Positions 1-14,160 of a stretch of 64,000 bases of DNA are shown in pieces. The DNA is taken from NCBI RefSeq assembly GCF_040581485.1, contig NC_090131.1, forward strand, positions 22,518,532 to 22,582,531, given 5' to 3'. A program made the translations under genes and the position numbers. Under the pieces are notes generated by a model that saw only the letters and a list, made by a program, of their open reading frames with translations, was not told the DNA's origin and ran no database searches. Numbering within the stretch: the first letter of the stretch is position 1; each line of letters opens with the position of its first letter. The stretch comes from Linepithema humile (Eukaryota > Arthropoda > Insecta > Hymenoptera > Formicidae).

Positions 1-490
1 TTCCCACGAGCAGACGTATTCTTCATGGGATTTAGCGGCGAACCGTAAATTCGTTTGCTCACCCCCTTAAACGCCTCTAGTCACCAGTAATATTTCATTG
101 GAGGCTTCATGCCGTCTCCTACTTCCACGAGACGGATCTGCGGATCAACGAACCCTCTACAAGGAAGCAGCTCGTATATGTCTTTGTTCAATCAAGCGCG
201 CTCTCGTCTGGCGTCCCCGCATAATCACTTCCACTAGCGTACGGCAAAAATAGTCGCCGATATCTATCATGTATCTCCGGTAAACTTTAGAATAACACGA
301 CCCAGAAAAACAAAGAAAAAGAGATTAACGGCCCAAGCCGTTTGAGCGTCCGTAAAGAGAGCAATTAATCATAATTTAGAAAGTATTAATCAATCAAAGC
401 GTTAATTAGCCGAATCACTAAAGCAGCAATTTGCCGTTTCAGAAAAGATAAGGATATTTAATGGCAATTTTTCCGACATCTGGATATTTT
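1..490. other. No recognised gene
   Basis: The first 250 bases are moderately GC-rich and the rest AT-rich. No open frame, repeat or RNA signature was found before the foldback element. Confidence 0.5.
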
Positions 491-864
491 TAATCAATAA
501 ACAATTTAAATATAAGGCTTGTAAGAGCATGAGCTAGTTATTATTGCTCTTTATTAATACATTCGATTAAAAAGTGTACAAACGTTTCGGCCTATTCTCA
601 TCATCAGTGTACAATAAAAAATAAAATATAAAATAAACGCTGTTATCGCATGAAATTAATGCAAAACAAACCGATATTAGGTTGCGCTTGAGTTTACTGA
701 GAGAACAGCGTTTATTTTATATTTTATTTTTTATTGTACACTGATGACGGCCATAGCCCATAGGCTGAAACGTCTGTACACTTTTTAATAGAATGTATTA
801 ATAAAGAGCAATAATAACTAGCTCATGCTCTTATAAGCCTTATATTTAAATTGTTTATTGATTA
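491..864. mobile_element. Foldback/MITE element with arms of about 155 bp
   Basis: The left arm 491-644 and right arm 704-864 are reverse complements apart from a few substitutions and a short indel near the middle of the arm (around 590 and 750). The loop is 59 bases. The arms begin with TAATCAATAAACAATTTAAA and end with AAATAAACGCTGTT at the loop. No coding sequence is inside. The structure fits a non-autonomous foldback or long-TIR MITE. Its transcript would form a hairpin of about 150 bp. Confidence 0.9.
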
Positions 865-2640
865 ATAATTTAGAGCTAAAAATATAATCTCATTATAATT
901 TGGATATTTTTAGTTGCTTTCTCGTTCGGCAGGCACGATATTTCTTGGATCTGACAGGTTACGACCTAACTCATAAATCGGTATAAGATTGTTATAAAAT
1001 AACTTCTCTAGGAAGAAGTTTCCTAATCTCTCTTGTCTACTTTAGCTCTCAACTACTATGCAGTCAATTTGACGTCAGCGGAGACGTTTTGCTAAAGAAC
1101 GAAAAGAATACCAAATTCGTTCCAGCTTTATTATTTCTTTATAATGTAATTATTATTTTGTCATGAAAATAAATAATGAAAATAGAATTCTTCGCTTTGA
1201 TTAAAATTAAACTCGACAATTTTGTACAAAGTTAACAGTAATAATACGGAATTAATATTTATTTTTATTTTTTATTCTAATTTCTATTTTAGTAAAAATA
1301 GTATTTGTTTTAATTTAAAAAATGAGTGCTGTATAAGAAACATTTTCTCTACATTTCATTTTATATATACATCATTGATTTAAGGCAAAAACGCAATTTA
1401 TCAAGAATATCTCAAAGAATAGAAAATAACGTTACGTGCAACTCGAATACAATATTATCTTACGAACGGATGCACTTAGCAACTTCCAGTACACACTTCA
1501 CAGTTAATAAATCCAGTTACTTCCGGCTTTTTATTTGCGTCAACATAAACCAAGTTACAGCATTGGGTAGGAAATGAGGGCTGAAAGAAGGAAGGAAAGA
1601 AATGCCGGCACGCGTTGATTACTTATCGATTGTTTGCGCGGGTACCGTTGCGATTCGTTCAATTTAAAATCGCGGTTTCTCGCTCGATGTTTTCGCAGAT
1701 GGAACGTAATTTTCTCGCTTGTCTGGTCCGTGATTTCTTTTCTCCAGTGCAGCACGATTAGGTGAAACCGGATTAGCTCCAAGTGTGTATCATTCCATTA
1801 CCATTCTATTAGAAAAAGATGTTCCACCGATTTCCACTTACAATCAAAGGTGTTTGATCGATTTCAATTATTTAAAAAAAATAGAAAATAAGATAATTGT
1901 AATATTTTTTCACAAAAATAAGAATAATTATGATTAATCGAAATAAGAGGAAATAATTCTAATGCTGTGCAATAATTAAGTCTTAATTATTTTGTTTTGC
2001 GCGAGTGCTACTTCGAATTGCAAGATATAATTACCGCTTTTAGAGTTTCCGCGAATTTGATATTGGATTAAACAGACGTAGCAAATTGACCGCTTACATA
2101 CTCAGCAATTATTACTAGCGAGAATTACAGCGCAGAATGTAGAACGATAATAATGTTCGCAGAGATTTTCATTAACAGCGCTTTATGTGCTATCTCTGTT
2201 CGTAACTTTTTAATACTCAAATTTCTATACTTTTAGCTATCTAAAGTTCACTTTTGTAACTAAATATGGAACAAGGCTTTGCATAATTTGAATCTTGTAG
2301 TTTGCTTAAAAAATTGCTTTTAAGTTGGAAATTATTCGTTATATAAATTTTTTGTCGCGCAAAAATTATTTTGTAATGAGTTCAAAAATTTATATTTATA
2401 GAGAAATGCTATAAAAAATCTTTTGCGAGTAGATTTAAAAATATTTTTTATTCTTATCAGATAATATTTTTTGACTGCTTTTATTAGATTGCGTAGTAAA
2501 AATATCGCGATATTCGATCATTTCTTAATGTACGGATCATCTTTATTGTTCGGCAAAAACAAGAAAGTTTCATTATAAGTTCTTCGATTCTTCATCTATT
2601 TCCATGCTTCAATCAATGTAACGTATTTCGAGAATTCTAA
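865..2640. other. AT-rich intergenic or intronic DNA
   Basis: Only short open frames with no family resemblance. One TGACGTCA palindrome (a CREB/ATF-type site) is at 1070-1077. Nothing else stands out. Confidence 0.5.
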
Positions 2641-5480
2641 AGTGCAGTGCAGTAGTAAGACAGGTCGCCCGTATGCGTCCGAAATCTAGACCATCCGAAA
2701 CACTTCGAGGCGACCCTACAATGGTGGAAGTTCGTTCGGACCGTCGTAAGTTCGTCGCTGAGTTTCTCGAACTCGAATCGTTAAACATCGATTAAACGGA
2801 TAGGTGACTCCTGGCGTGGACGCGAAGGGGCACTCCCGGTACGTGGAGTGCAGCACAGATTGTACTTACGGGGGTGAACAAGTTACAAGTCTCGTTACAA
2901 GCAGACCCAGAAGTTGGCCTGGCTAAAGCGGGCTTTGATGATGATTAAGTCGCGTTAGCGTAGAATCACGATGCGACATTTGATTTCGGCTCCGGATTCG
3001 CATCAAGTGTGACAGATGACGTTGACACGTGCAGCAATGCATACACATTCGCCTGATACTTGCGACAACCGTGCGCTCGAAACATCGTAAAAAAGTCGTT
3101 AGCGATATTTTTTGCAGTCACCAAGCTAACCAAACACGGGTGAGATTTTTTGAAACTCTAGATTTACTGACAAGTGGAGCATGATGTCGAGCACTTTTTG
3201 TAACAATATTTGGTTGTTGCAAAGTTGGCAGTTAGTTGCAACAGCAAAATTTTGAACAAAACTTCACGCGAGAAACTATGTTGTTGAAACAATAACGGGT
3301 CATCTTTCGATTAACGATTTATCGTGATAAAATTAAATACTTTCGACTTTAAGAAAAAACTTTGAAATAATGTGCGCACGTAAATGTTATAACAATTGCT
3401 CAAAATTAGCATAAATGTTAATAGTAATTTAACAATATTACTATGCATTACTAATTGAAATTACTGTTTAATTTTGTATATTTCAAAATTATAATTAATG
3501 CAGAAGCTTTGGATAATAGTTATCTTCAATTTTCAATGATTATATTGGCTTTGATTATAGTAAATGTAATTTACAATTATCAAATATCGCATGACAATAT
3601 ACGATTTTTGAGCCACAATCAAAGCTGAGTTATAAAAGAATTTGTGAGATTTACAATCGAACGTGATTCCAAAGTTATCCACTAGATTTATTTTTCAACG
3701 TCTTATGGTCACTCGTAAAATCTTTCACTGCAGATCTCTCCGGTCGTCTCGCGTCCGTTGCCCGATCGCGAATAGAAATGTCGGAATTTTGGCGATATCC
3801 GGTGTGTATAAAGTGTACGAATAAAAACGCTTCCGTCGGGACCATATTTCACGAATACTACTTACAGGCATATACCCATCGTTCTTCCTGTAGACGCTTC
3901 TGGTCCCGAGCTCGCCCTACGGAAATTATATGCGGGATTCGAGCCAGAGCCGCTACGTGTGCTCCACGAGATCGGAGATCTAGAATTCCAACTGCCGAAC
4001 GTTAAGCATCGAATTAATGCCAGATGTCGCGTACATTGAACTCATCGAAGAGTTGCGTGATTAATATCTGCCGGGCCGAATCGCCGGAAGCGTGTCGGCT
4101 CAGATCGAAAGATACTTAGAGCATACGGGCTGTATTTTACACCTGCATCCAAGATCTTATGGATCTTTTCCAAAATTACGGAATGTGCTAATTCTACGAA
4201 TTTATAGCGTTCTATAACATTTTTACTTAATGTTCAATAATTATGAGTTATTAGCAGAATTTTACGCATTTCAAAATTTATCTCTGTTACGCATTTATTT
4301 TTCAAATTTAAATTTAATATTTTATCGCCTGTTAATAAAAGAGGATATTTATTCGTTAACAGTTTGGTTGCTTGTATTTCGTGATAAAAATTGTAACATT
4401 AACAGGTTGATATAAAACATATTAAAACTTCCTTCAATCGCGATTTTTTTAACCGAAAATACGGTGAATAAATTTCCATCGAGTAGGACAAATAAAAATT
4501 CATTTTTGATAAGCACAAAATATTCTGAAAAATTTGAAGTCATAAACTGTGGAAGCAGATTTTATAAATTATTTCTGCTTATTAATAACGATAGTGAACC
4601 ATATCTATATTCCTATGGTAATGAATATTTTAACAAGCAATATTAAGCGCATTTGTATGAATCATACTGAAAGTCATGCGTTAATTATAATCACGTACAA
4701 ATTTACATAAAATAATCCTTCGGCTGTAATAAATGCTTGTTACGTCGCATTGCATATTTAACGCTCGTCCGAATATATTCGGGCATAATAAAACTTTTTT
4801 GCGCACATAATGATAGTCAAATATTTTTTCACCTTTATCGAATTTACGGATTAACGGTTTATTTTTGCGTGTTTTACATTTTCGGCGAGAGAGCTGTTGA
4901 AATTTTCGCACGTAATATGTCAAGTATGAATCGTATACTTCATGCAGGCATATAACTTCAATTTTGAATGTTTGCACTTCTGGAGCATCATTCACCGAGT
5001 TCAGAGTTGGAAATACGTTGTATTAACCGCGCGGTAACGAAAATTGGGCCAACTAAACCGACTTTGTCCTGCGCCAAAGAGTCGCTATCCGCGATGCGAG
5101 GAATTCGAGCATTCAAATATGCGTCTCGAACGTAACACGAAGTTAGTCTAATAAGTGGAATTTGAGCGCACCACACCGGGGCGATGCATAGGACGCTTCT
5201 ACCGTAAGATGTTGCGAACAAACAGAAGAGACGTCACCGAAGACTGCGCTAATATATTTACTGGTGTCGTGTATAAATGCGATATGCAAGCGGAAATAAT
5301 GATTCGCGGTCTGTCCTTTTGCATTCGTAACTGGATATTACTAATGGCATGCAACTGTATTATCTTTCACGATGCAGTGAGTTTCACCGTACATCGCGTT
5401 ATTGATCGCGCCCGCTTTCATCTTGGCATACTTTTAGTTCGAGTGTAATTTACTCTATCTTAGCAATCTGTTGTTTTACG
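2641..5480. other. Non-coding stretch with two GC-richer blocks
   Basis: Blocks at about 2650-3060 and 3720-4150 are richer in GC than their surroundings. The first has short open stretches but no recognisable domain. The frame at 5155-5448 begins at GTG and matches nothing known to me. These could be untranslated exons or conserved non-coding DNA. Confidence 0.4.
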
Positions 5481-6660
5481 CGATGCTTCACTTAGTCAGA
5501 AGTATAACGTTGTTCATTCTCTTCTAAAGAAATAGTACACACGATCGCCGTATATTTCATATATAGTACACTTCTACCATCCCGCATATCTTTACGATGA
5601 AAGGCGCTCTTTCTCGAAGACGATTTGCGAAAGGTTCATTGCTGCAAAACCATTCTTTCGCAGTCAGGAACCATCCTAATTCAGACCGCTGTCAATAAAA
5701 CCGGTAGTTTCATAGAACATGGTGAAGTTATGCGGTCATTTGAACGATATATGACCCGTGATATTAAGTGGGCCATGGGATTTTTATAAGCCGCGGATTG
5801 TGAACGATCGAAATCTCATAATTTGAATATTAAATTTCGTGCCAGAGTACGATTCCGATAAAAAAAATAATGGAATAAATACGTCCAATCAGAATTAATT
5901 TAGATTAAATATAAAAACGAGAGAAATAGAAATATAAATGTGAGATAATTATTTAGCGCTAATTAAGTAGTCGTAATTAAATACGAGCTTAATTATTCAG
6001 AAATTTCGGCATTATTAATTATACTGCACATTTAGAATTTTTTTAATCCATCGCATAATACTTTCTATCCTTTTAGTAAATGTAATATTCTGCTCTTTAC
6101 ATAAAAATATGGGAAGAATAATAATATAATAACACGTAATAATGACAGTAAAATATTCGCAGAGGGATATTTTAATAATCTGTATACTTCTGTAAAAGTA
6201 CGCACGGCTAGCTCACGGTAACGTAACTTTTCACTTTTCTCATATTTCCCGCTATTTTTGTTAAAAATATTTTTCTTTGGTGTTTTTAAGAGATCCGTGA
6301 TTTGACACGCTCAAGCCTGTTTATTCACAAAACGCATCTCTGTATTTTTATTTTTTTCTGTGACATGTTAAAAAATTGTGGCCACGAATATTCGTCATTT
6401 TGTAAGCGATGCCGTTAGCCTACAGGCAAATGTTTCAAAAACAATCGTTATTTGCGTGCTGTCCAATTATTTCTATGTAGGTGTAAAATTAAGCACTATT
6501 TTTAATGAGCAAAATTCTTGCAAATGAAAACTTTTTACGGATAAACGGTTAAAAACTTGTCGAAGAATCTGTAAGTAGAAGAAAGCGCGGAAAACATACA
6601 GAAATATACGGAACGCCGAGAATATACAGCTCGGATAGTTACGCATCAGAAATTTTCACG
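5481..6660. other. AT-rich DNA, nothing recognised
   Basis: Stop-rich in all frames. No repeats longer than simple A/T runs were noticed. Confidence 0.5.
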
Positions 6661-7770
6661 ATCGTTCCCAATTGAAATCCGATGACGCTTCCGTCTCGTA
6701 GAAACACACGAGTTATTGGAGCGTCGCGAAACTCGAATCTGGAGCTTTCTTCGCGTCGAATCCGGGACGAGGGCGCGGGCGTTTTCTTGAAAGTCTCATG
6801 CGGGCGCATCGCAGGACGTGTTTACACGACGAGAATGGAGGCTCGCGGCAGCGTCGCAACCGCAGTTGTAAGGTGAACCGCAAGAACACCACCACCCAAC
6901 CACCACGGGGGCTATCTTATCTCATCTAGCTGCTGTTAAATTACCCGGCTCCCCGAGCTTTCCCGTCCTCCCTCCTAACCCTTTCCTATTTCCTGCCTCA
7001 TCGCGGTATTCTGAACGAACACAAAATAAGGGGCGAAAGGAAGGATTGCAAACGAGAAGGGCAAACAGCAGGACGGATAAGAGAACGGCAACGAGAACAA
7101 AGTGTGCCCCGTAAGAAGGGGGGTGGGGGGGGGGGAGTGGAAGACGGAACGAAATTGCAGCGCTCCAAGTGCTTTCGGAATCTCGATAATGTCAAAGACT
7201 CTTGCGGAGGAGAGAAGGGATTCTCGAGACTCCTCTCGTCGACGGCGGGAAACTCTTTCGTGAAATATCGCCCGGGGGCCACGCGTTCAACTTCGAATAT
7301 ATCATTCGCGACTACTTACTGCGGTTTGTGGCGGGGTTTCGCGTGGCGGACTCCCCGTAATTCTTCGGTCAGCGGCCGTCGAAGGATATCCAGAATAGCC
7401 CGAAGGTGGTTTTTCGGCGAGCACGGATCACGAGAATCTCTTTCTCTCCCTCTCGATCGCGAGGATTCTTCTCCGCGAGAAATGCGGCGTTTGCTTTCGG
7501 TTGCGGTGCAGCGCGGCACTGGTAACCTAATCGATGAAGACATTTGCCTCCGTCGACCACTGACGTGGACGGAGAGCGCGGCCGGACGCCGTATATCTTC
7601 CGCCCTGCGCAGCGCAGCACCAGAACGAAGAAATGGAATTCGGTAATATGTAATGGTCAGCGCGCACGCGGAACCGACGGTCTTACAATTAGTGAAAAGA
7701 TCGGCGCCGGTTTTCGCGTACTTACGCGGGCAAATCGGATTCCAAGCTCGCTCAGATTCGCGCACACATG
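6661..7770. other. GC-rich, CpG-rich island
   Basis: Composition shifts sharply to GC-rich, with many CpG dinucleotides and a G-rich run at 7119-7136. Frames up to 180 codons are open on both strands over the same bases, which is what high GC produces. They are low in hydrophobic structure, start at GTG or TTG, and match no family. A promoter or 5' untranslated exon of a nearby gene is possible. Confidence 0.4.
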
Positions 7771-10700
7771 ATTGAATTATGGTGTTTTGAAAAATCTTAA
7801 TCTCTTAGAATTCTCTTAGAATTCTCTGATGAGTCTCGAGCAATTTCTCCGTAAGATCTTATCAAATTAATACTGATACTTAAAGCACGCAGGATAATAT
7901 ATTCACAAAATATATGAGATGTGGAGAAGAATAAGTATTTTTTTTAGTTTGTTGGAATTATTTAAAAACAGTAGATAATAAAATCTTTATCCGATAATGT
8001 GGAATAAATATAAAAAGGTTAATAAAGTAGGTACTACTTTAAGTATACTTTACGCAAAAGAATGAGGCACGGCTATGAAAGGGAAAAGAAACTTTAATGG
8101 CTTGTATCGGATCGAATCAGATTGGCAGTATTCAAGGCAAACTGAAAAGCGCGGAAGTAACTGCTCTGTATCGAGTGGGGTCAATTTATATTAGCTTTAA
8201 TTAAAAAAATCTATATTTATTCGCAGATGTTGCGTCGGAATTATTGCCAATTCAGAAAAGAAACTATTCGAATCGTATGAAAATTGATAAAAAACTGTAA
8301 GAATTCTATAAACACTTTTAAAGTATCGTAAGCGCTTCATGTGAATAAACGATAAAGATCATTATTATATATTTATGCAACAAATGAACAAATGAATGAG
8401 TAATTGGCTTTCTGAAAGTACAAAAGCACCGTGACTCGAAAATATTGCTGGACAACAATTGGAAAGTATAGCTTGTCGTAAATCTACAAAGTGAAAACCG
8501 CCCGCGGCTAGTGGCAACGTCAACACGGTGCAAGTAAAGTTAAATCAATCACTCCAAAGTTATAACTATGTTTTAGAGCAAAGCGCGCGAGGTACGGCGA
8601 TCTGCCGCGCTATATGCCTCATCGATAGGTTTTTGATGGTCATTTTGCCTCATCGAAAAATCGATACCGGTCCGGCGCTTATCATAATTACAGTTCAGGC
8701 TACTTCACAGCGCGAGCGTGCTTCGTGAACCAGTATTATCTTACCGTTATTGTCTTAGCGATTTCGAAAGTTTTCAAGACGGCCCGTAACTTTAACGGTT
8801 TCTTAATAATACCCCGTAGCGCGCGTTGCTATCTACAATCCAGCTTCTCTCCCTCTTCCTCTCCTTCCCCCCTCCCCCCTCTTTGTGAAAGGACAGATTA
8901 AATTTATATATATTATATAAATCCAATTCGCGTAACCACTGCGAATAAGCCAACAATATTATGTCTAGATTTGAAATATTCGTAGTTACACGAGCTTCGT
9001 GGAATTTTCAAAAGTGTTTGCGTAAGAATTGAAGGGAATGCGCAAAAGATAAGTCTGAATAAAGCCAAAATTTCTATGAATCTTTTCAACTCTTTTTGAA
9101 TCTGATGATTATTTAGTTTAAAAAATTGAGCTTAATATTCCAGTGAAACGTTTCTGCAGCTAATTACAAATTCAGCTCAGTTCTGGTTGTGTACGGCTCC
9201 CAGCAGTAGCCCAGATTTCTTTTCTGTTTCGTCTTACAATTCGCTATTGTACACCCGACTTTGATATCAGCGCTGCAACGAGGAACGTGATAGGAGAACT
9301 TGAAAACGGAGGGTATTCCCGGAACGAATTCATTTGTCACAATTCGCCGACGTAACGCGACGTATATATACGCGTATCACCGGAAAACCAGGGCGCTGTA
9401 TCAAAGCGTAACAAAGCAGAAGCGGGAGGAGAAGGCTGTATAACCTCGGTCATGTAGAACAGGCGGGGCCATACAACGAAGGTACCGTCGAAAGCGAAGA
9501 TACACTTTGCCGTGTCGAAGATGTCGGTCGAGAAACAATGCACTGCTTGGAACAATGTGTTTTATTCTTGGATGCGTCCATTATCTTTAGAAAAGGAAAG
9601 AAGGCAAGCGGAAAATGAGATAGCTTGAAAAAGCCTGTTCTTGGTCGATTCTTCTCGTTTGATGTGAGCTTTAATGTAGATTGGCCGTGGCATAATTTCG
9701 CGGGACGTGCTTGCACAAAAAGCAAATAACGCTACGTAGGCTGTAGCGTTAATATATGGCTGGAGCTTATGTTTTGCCAGAACACATTATTTTATTTACG
9801 ATTGCAAAAAGTGCAAAAAAATATACGTGGGAAAGTCAAAAAGTAAAGTGACAAAAGTGGAGAAGAAAATAAAATACGATATTAAAATATGATATTCTAA
9901 AACACATAATAATTCCAGATAGTCAGTTGTTAACAAAATTTGATTAAAATTACTATCAATCTGCCAACATTGCTAATATTTTGTTCACTGGTAATGTATC
10001 GTAATATTTTCACTTCATCTTAATTATTATTATTATCATAACTCTATTTCATATGCAAAAGTTCTGGTAATCACTAATTTCTGCTCAAAAAACATTGAGG
10101 TTACTCACAGGAATTTTTCGGCTTGCTCTTCCGGTTACGCCCACTCTGCTCTGCGGTAATGTAACATATGTTCGCGTCAGGTAATTATGTTTCCGACCAA
10201 AGTTTTTTACAACTCCGTAGTGGAGTGCCTCCCACGTCGACGTCGTGGCAGAAGCCGAAAAAATACGACATATGCATCAGTTTGTTTGAATTCCAGGGTA
10301 AAAATATTCTTGCTTTAGAAAAGTATCTTTTAAGTAACACCGCGCAATATTATAAGTCGATAAATTATGATAAATCGTAAACATTATATTAGTTAAATTG
10401 TATTGCTGGAGATATTGGATCGTGATTTAATGTAAAATAACGATTATAAGCTGATATGATGCGATCGATGTTGAATATATCTTGTATTAGTTACTAACAT
10501 GTATATTAATTATTATTAATTAATAATTTAATTTAGTATCAATCATATTACAATATGAGTAGTATAAATCAATACTAATATCATCGCAATGCCAAAAGAG
10601 AATATTGAATTAAATATATTATTAATTAATGCTAATTGAGATTATTTACATAAAGCTATTTCTAGCACCCATTGAATTTGTTACAAAACTTATTTACATA

Positions 10701-12398
10701 AAAATAAAATTAGTGTTTTGATCATGAATCCTAGTTTCTTATTTAGCCACACAGATTTATTATTATTAAAATTGTATTTATTATCTATATTCTGTTACTA
10801 TTACTTATACCATAATTTTATATAAGATTTGAAGATTTCGATCAGCTTTTTCAGATTTTTCTTATTTTTTCAAAATAGCAGCAATAGAAAGCTATTTTAT
10901 CCACGTTCAATAGAATTGATCCAGTAATATTGCCAATTGAACGGTGGCTGCACAAACATGTATGTTACGATAAGAGAAAAACCGCTTACTATGGTCAAAA
11001 TACAAACAGAACATTGCCAATTGAATTTCGAAAATTTGTGAGAAGTTCTTCCACAAAAATAATAACGTTGAAATTGAAAGAAAATGTCAGAAACTCGAGA
11101 TGCCCTTTCTTTGATTTATTTGTAATAGTCAATAGAATTACAGAACAAAGGCATCATAGATTTTACTTATAATTGACAGCGGCGAACCAAATCAGAATCT
11201 ATAATCGGATCGTAAATAGGCTTTATTTTACTTAGACCGTATTGTTGGTACTAACAATGCCTTTTTTTCATTCTTAAAGTTTGCCTCGAGTTGGTTATGC
11301 TGCAGTAATGGGACCTAAAGGAGCCTAAAAACTTTTTTCAAACGAGTTTTTATTTTTTTTTTTCAGTGAAATCGCGAAGATCCGCAAACTAAAAGACTTT
11401 TATGGCAGGGAGATATCAGCTTGAGATTTTCGTGTTGGGATTCAAGTTTCGTGTTTGTCTGGTATACGTCACTTTTTATAACAGAAGAGTTTTTCATTTT
11501 TATAAACAATATATTCATCTTTGCGAAATCAAACCGAAATTACTAGATACTAGATCTGTGTGGTCTCACAAGTTTACGCGCGCGTCTTCTCGCAATATAA
11601 ACTTCAGTCATTTCTGAAGTTGGAAAATTGTGAAATTGTTTTTCCTTCCGTGAAATACAGTATTGAATTCTAATAAAAATCTCTGACATACAATATAGAT
11701 TACCATGAAAAACAAAATATGTAAAAAAAAAACTTCAACTTTCAGAGTATTAAAAAATTTTAAATATTTACTTCGAATATTACGCTATATTTATAAGCGT
11801 AATTTTTAATAATAATTTATGAATGTACTTTTTATATGTATATAATAGTTTTTAAAAATACATTCGTATGTTACAATTTTTATATTTGGTTACCATTTTA
11901 AATCGCTTCTCACATAACAGTATTCATATTTTATCTGGTTTTTTTATAATTTCTTTCGCTTTCTGTAATGATTTATATAACAATATCGCTGCAATTATTT
12001 ATATAACAAATTTTAACCACGTGATATTGCTATATTTTGTTTGTATTAAAGATAATTAATAAAATACGCAAAATTCACATAAAAAAATGTAATATCGCAC
12101 AATAAACTCACTCTGTATGATAACAGAAATAATGTTTACGTCAAACGTATGTTTTTTTAAGTAACAGCAGTGAGCATCATTTTCTTCATGCAGCGTCCGC
12201 ATATAATTCATTCCTATGTATGCCATCTGTTTAAGTTGAACTCAATGTATAAGCCTGTTACAAGCCTTGATTTAGGTATGAATTTAGATTGAAAAATTTG
12301 TCAGCTACTTGTTATCACACTTTTTGTTTTTGTTATCTCATTTTGTAACTTCGTTATCGTACGCTGCATACGACAATCTATTCTTGCGAAAACAGAAA
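7771..12398. other. Mostly AT-rich non-coding DNA
   Basis: The only GC-richer part is about 9290-9560, with an open frame on the minus strand of no recognisable type. A polypyrimidine stretch lies at 8845-8882. No transposon or RNA gene was seen. Confidence 0.45.
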
Positions 12399-12407
12399 GG
12401 AGAGAGA

Positions 12408-12460
<53 letters not shown>
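12399..12460. repeat. (GA)n microsatellite
   Basis: About 62 bases of GA repeats with a few interruptions. Runs of GA can bind GAGA-type factors in insects. Confidence 0.95.
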
Positions 12461-12461
<1 letters not shown>

Positions 12462-13056
12462 TGAGTCCGACAACTAATATTTTATCATATTTCACTTGCA
12501 GATTACGTCGCGGAAAAATGACAAACGCACGTATCGATTTTCGCACCGGCTGATAATCCTGACCTACATAATGCCGTTGCATCATTTGTCTTTTATCTGC
12601 TACAAATCCTCATAAAGATTTATTAGTGACGCTGAAATATATATATCCCCAAACAACGAAAGAGAATGAATAATGGTCTGGTGTACGCGTGTATTAGCAG
12701 GCTAATGCGTTCTTTTTCGCAGTCCGTTGTGGGATTTGTCTGGACCAATGTCAAAACAACTTATATCATTAACCTCCTGGGACCCCTCTGCGCATCACAC
12801 ATGATACGGTGGCATTTTTCTTTTTCGCGCGCTTAATCCGGTAGGTAGTCGCGCGAACCGTAATTTACACGCCAGTGATTCCAAATAGTAGAAATGGTTT
12901 TCGTTGAATTATTCTGATTCTTGCTAATGTAGGTTTTTTATTTTATCGATTTAGCTAAATAATTTTACGTTCAGAGTTTTGCGATGTATTGCTCGACCGT
13001 GCTTAAATTGAACGCAATATAAAAACCATTATTACAGCTGCACAAGTACACGGTAC

Positions 13057-13101
<45 letters not shown>

Positions 13102-14160
13102 AATCCGAAACCTTCTCTATGCTTACTCATACTCCATAAATTTCATTGGCTGCACTGCGGTAAGAACGATGATCGAAATAGTTATTGGGAATGACCTTAT
13201 TATCGACTCGCTATTCGACACTTACTATAAATTATGAGTACAATACCATAATCGTATATTCGATGTTTTTTCTTCCCCATTGTGTCGATGCGGGTGTTGA
13301 AACGAAATCGTTTCCTTTGAGGATCGACACTGTTTTCATCATTCGATTGGAAATCGAATCGCGTTCACAACACGATCGTGGTAATTACACAATTCGATCG
13401 TACGCGAAGGGACATTAGTCTCCGCGTTCAGCAGCATGTCCCGTAAGACCGGTTTCACACGGTTTGCCGTTGCGTCACGGAATGCTTTCAGCATTAATCG
13501 CGAATGAAAAAAATACTCTTTCAGATAAAAGTTTTCACACACAAATGCAATCAAAATATTCGTAAAGAGAAAATATATAAATAGCATCCAATTGTGCCTG
13601 CAGTTCTACAAAGCTTTCATTATTTTCCTTTATTTTTAGTAAATTTTTAAATTTATTAAATATTGTAATAATAAATTGTATATATTGTAATAAATTTCAT
13701 TCTCGCTATTAAAAATTAAATTGATTATTATGTGTACTTGTGAGAAGATTCTTTTTCATTGCAACTTTTTTTTAAATCTTGAAGAATGCAAAATGTGAGC
13801 TATACTTCTATTTTCTTAATAAACAATGCAAACATAGATAAATTTTCCCAATAAACTAAATAATAGATTATTTAGTTATTTTTGATTTAAAAAAAATAAA
13901 AATAAATAAAATAAAATTGCCTAATAGCGTGCTAAATATCTAAGCTTTAGACAAATTAATTATTATTTTATTTCAAAATTGTTCATATATAGCGATCGTT
14001 TACAAACGAGGTAAAATGCCGTTAGTAAAAGGGTTGAAAACCACTGGCGAAATTAGTGGTCCGTGTGAAACTGGCTTAAACTGGTCCAGGGACACGATGC
14101 TCCAGCGACGACGCTCATAATTGCGTCCGTCGGGGATAATCCCGGGCGTCGATGGATAAT
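12461..14160. other. Non-coding DNA, nothing recognised apart from one microsatellite
   Basis: Alternating moderate-GC and AT-rich parts. The frames present are short and unlike known proteins. Includes the (GA)n tract at 13060-13098. Confidence 0.45.
13060..13098. repeat. (GA)n microsatellite
   Basis: Perfect GA dinucleotides over 39 bases, about 600 bases from the previous GA tract. Confidence 0.95.

Noticed and set aside
7104..7646. 180-codon open frame on the plus strand
   Set aside because: Starts at GTG, lies in a CpG-rich island with long open frames on the opposite strand, and shows no known motif.
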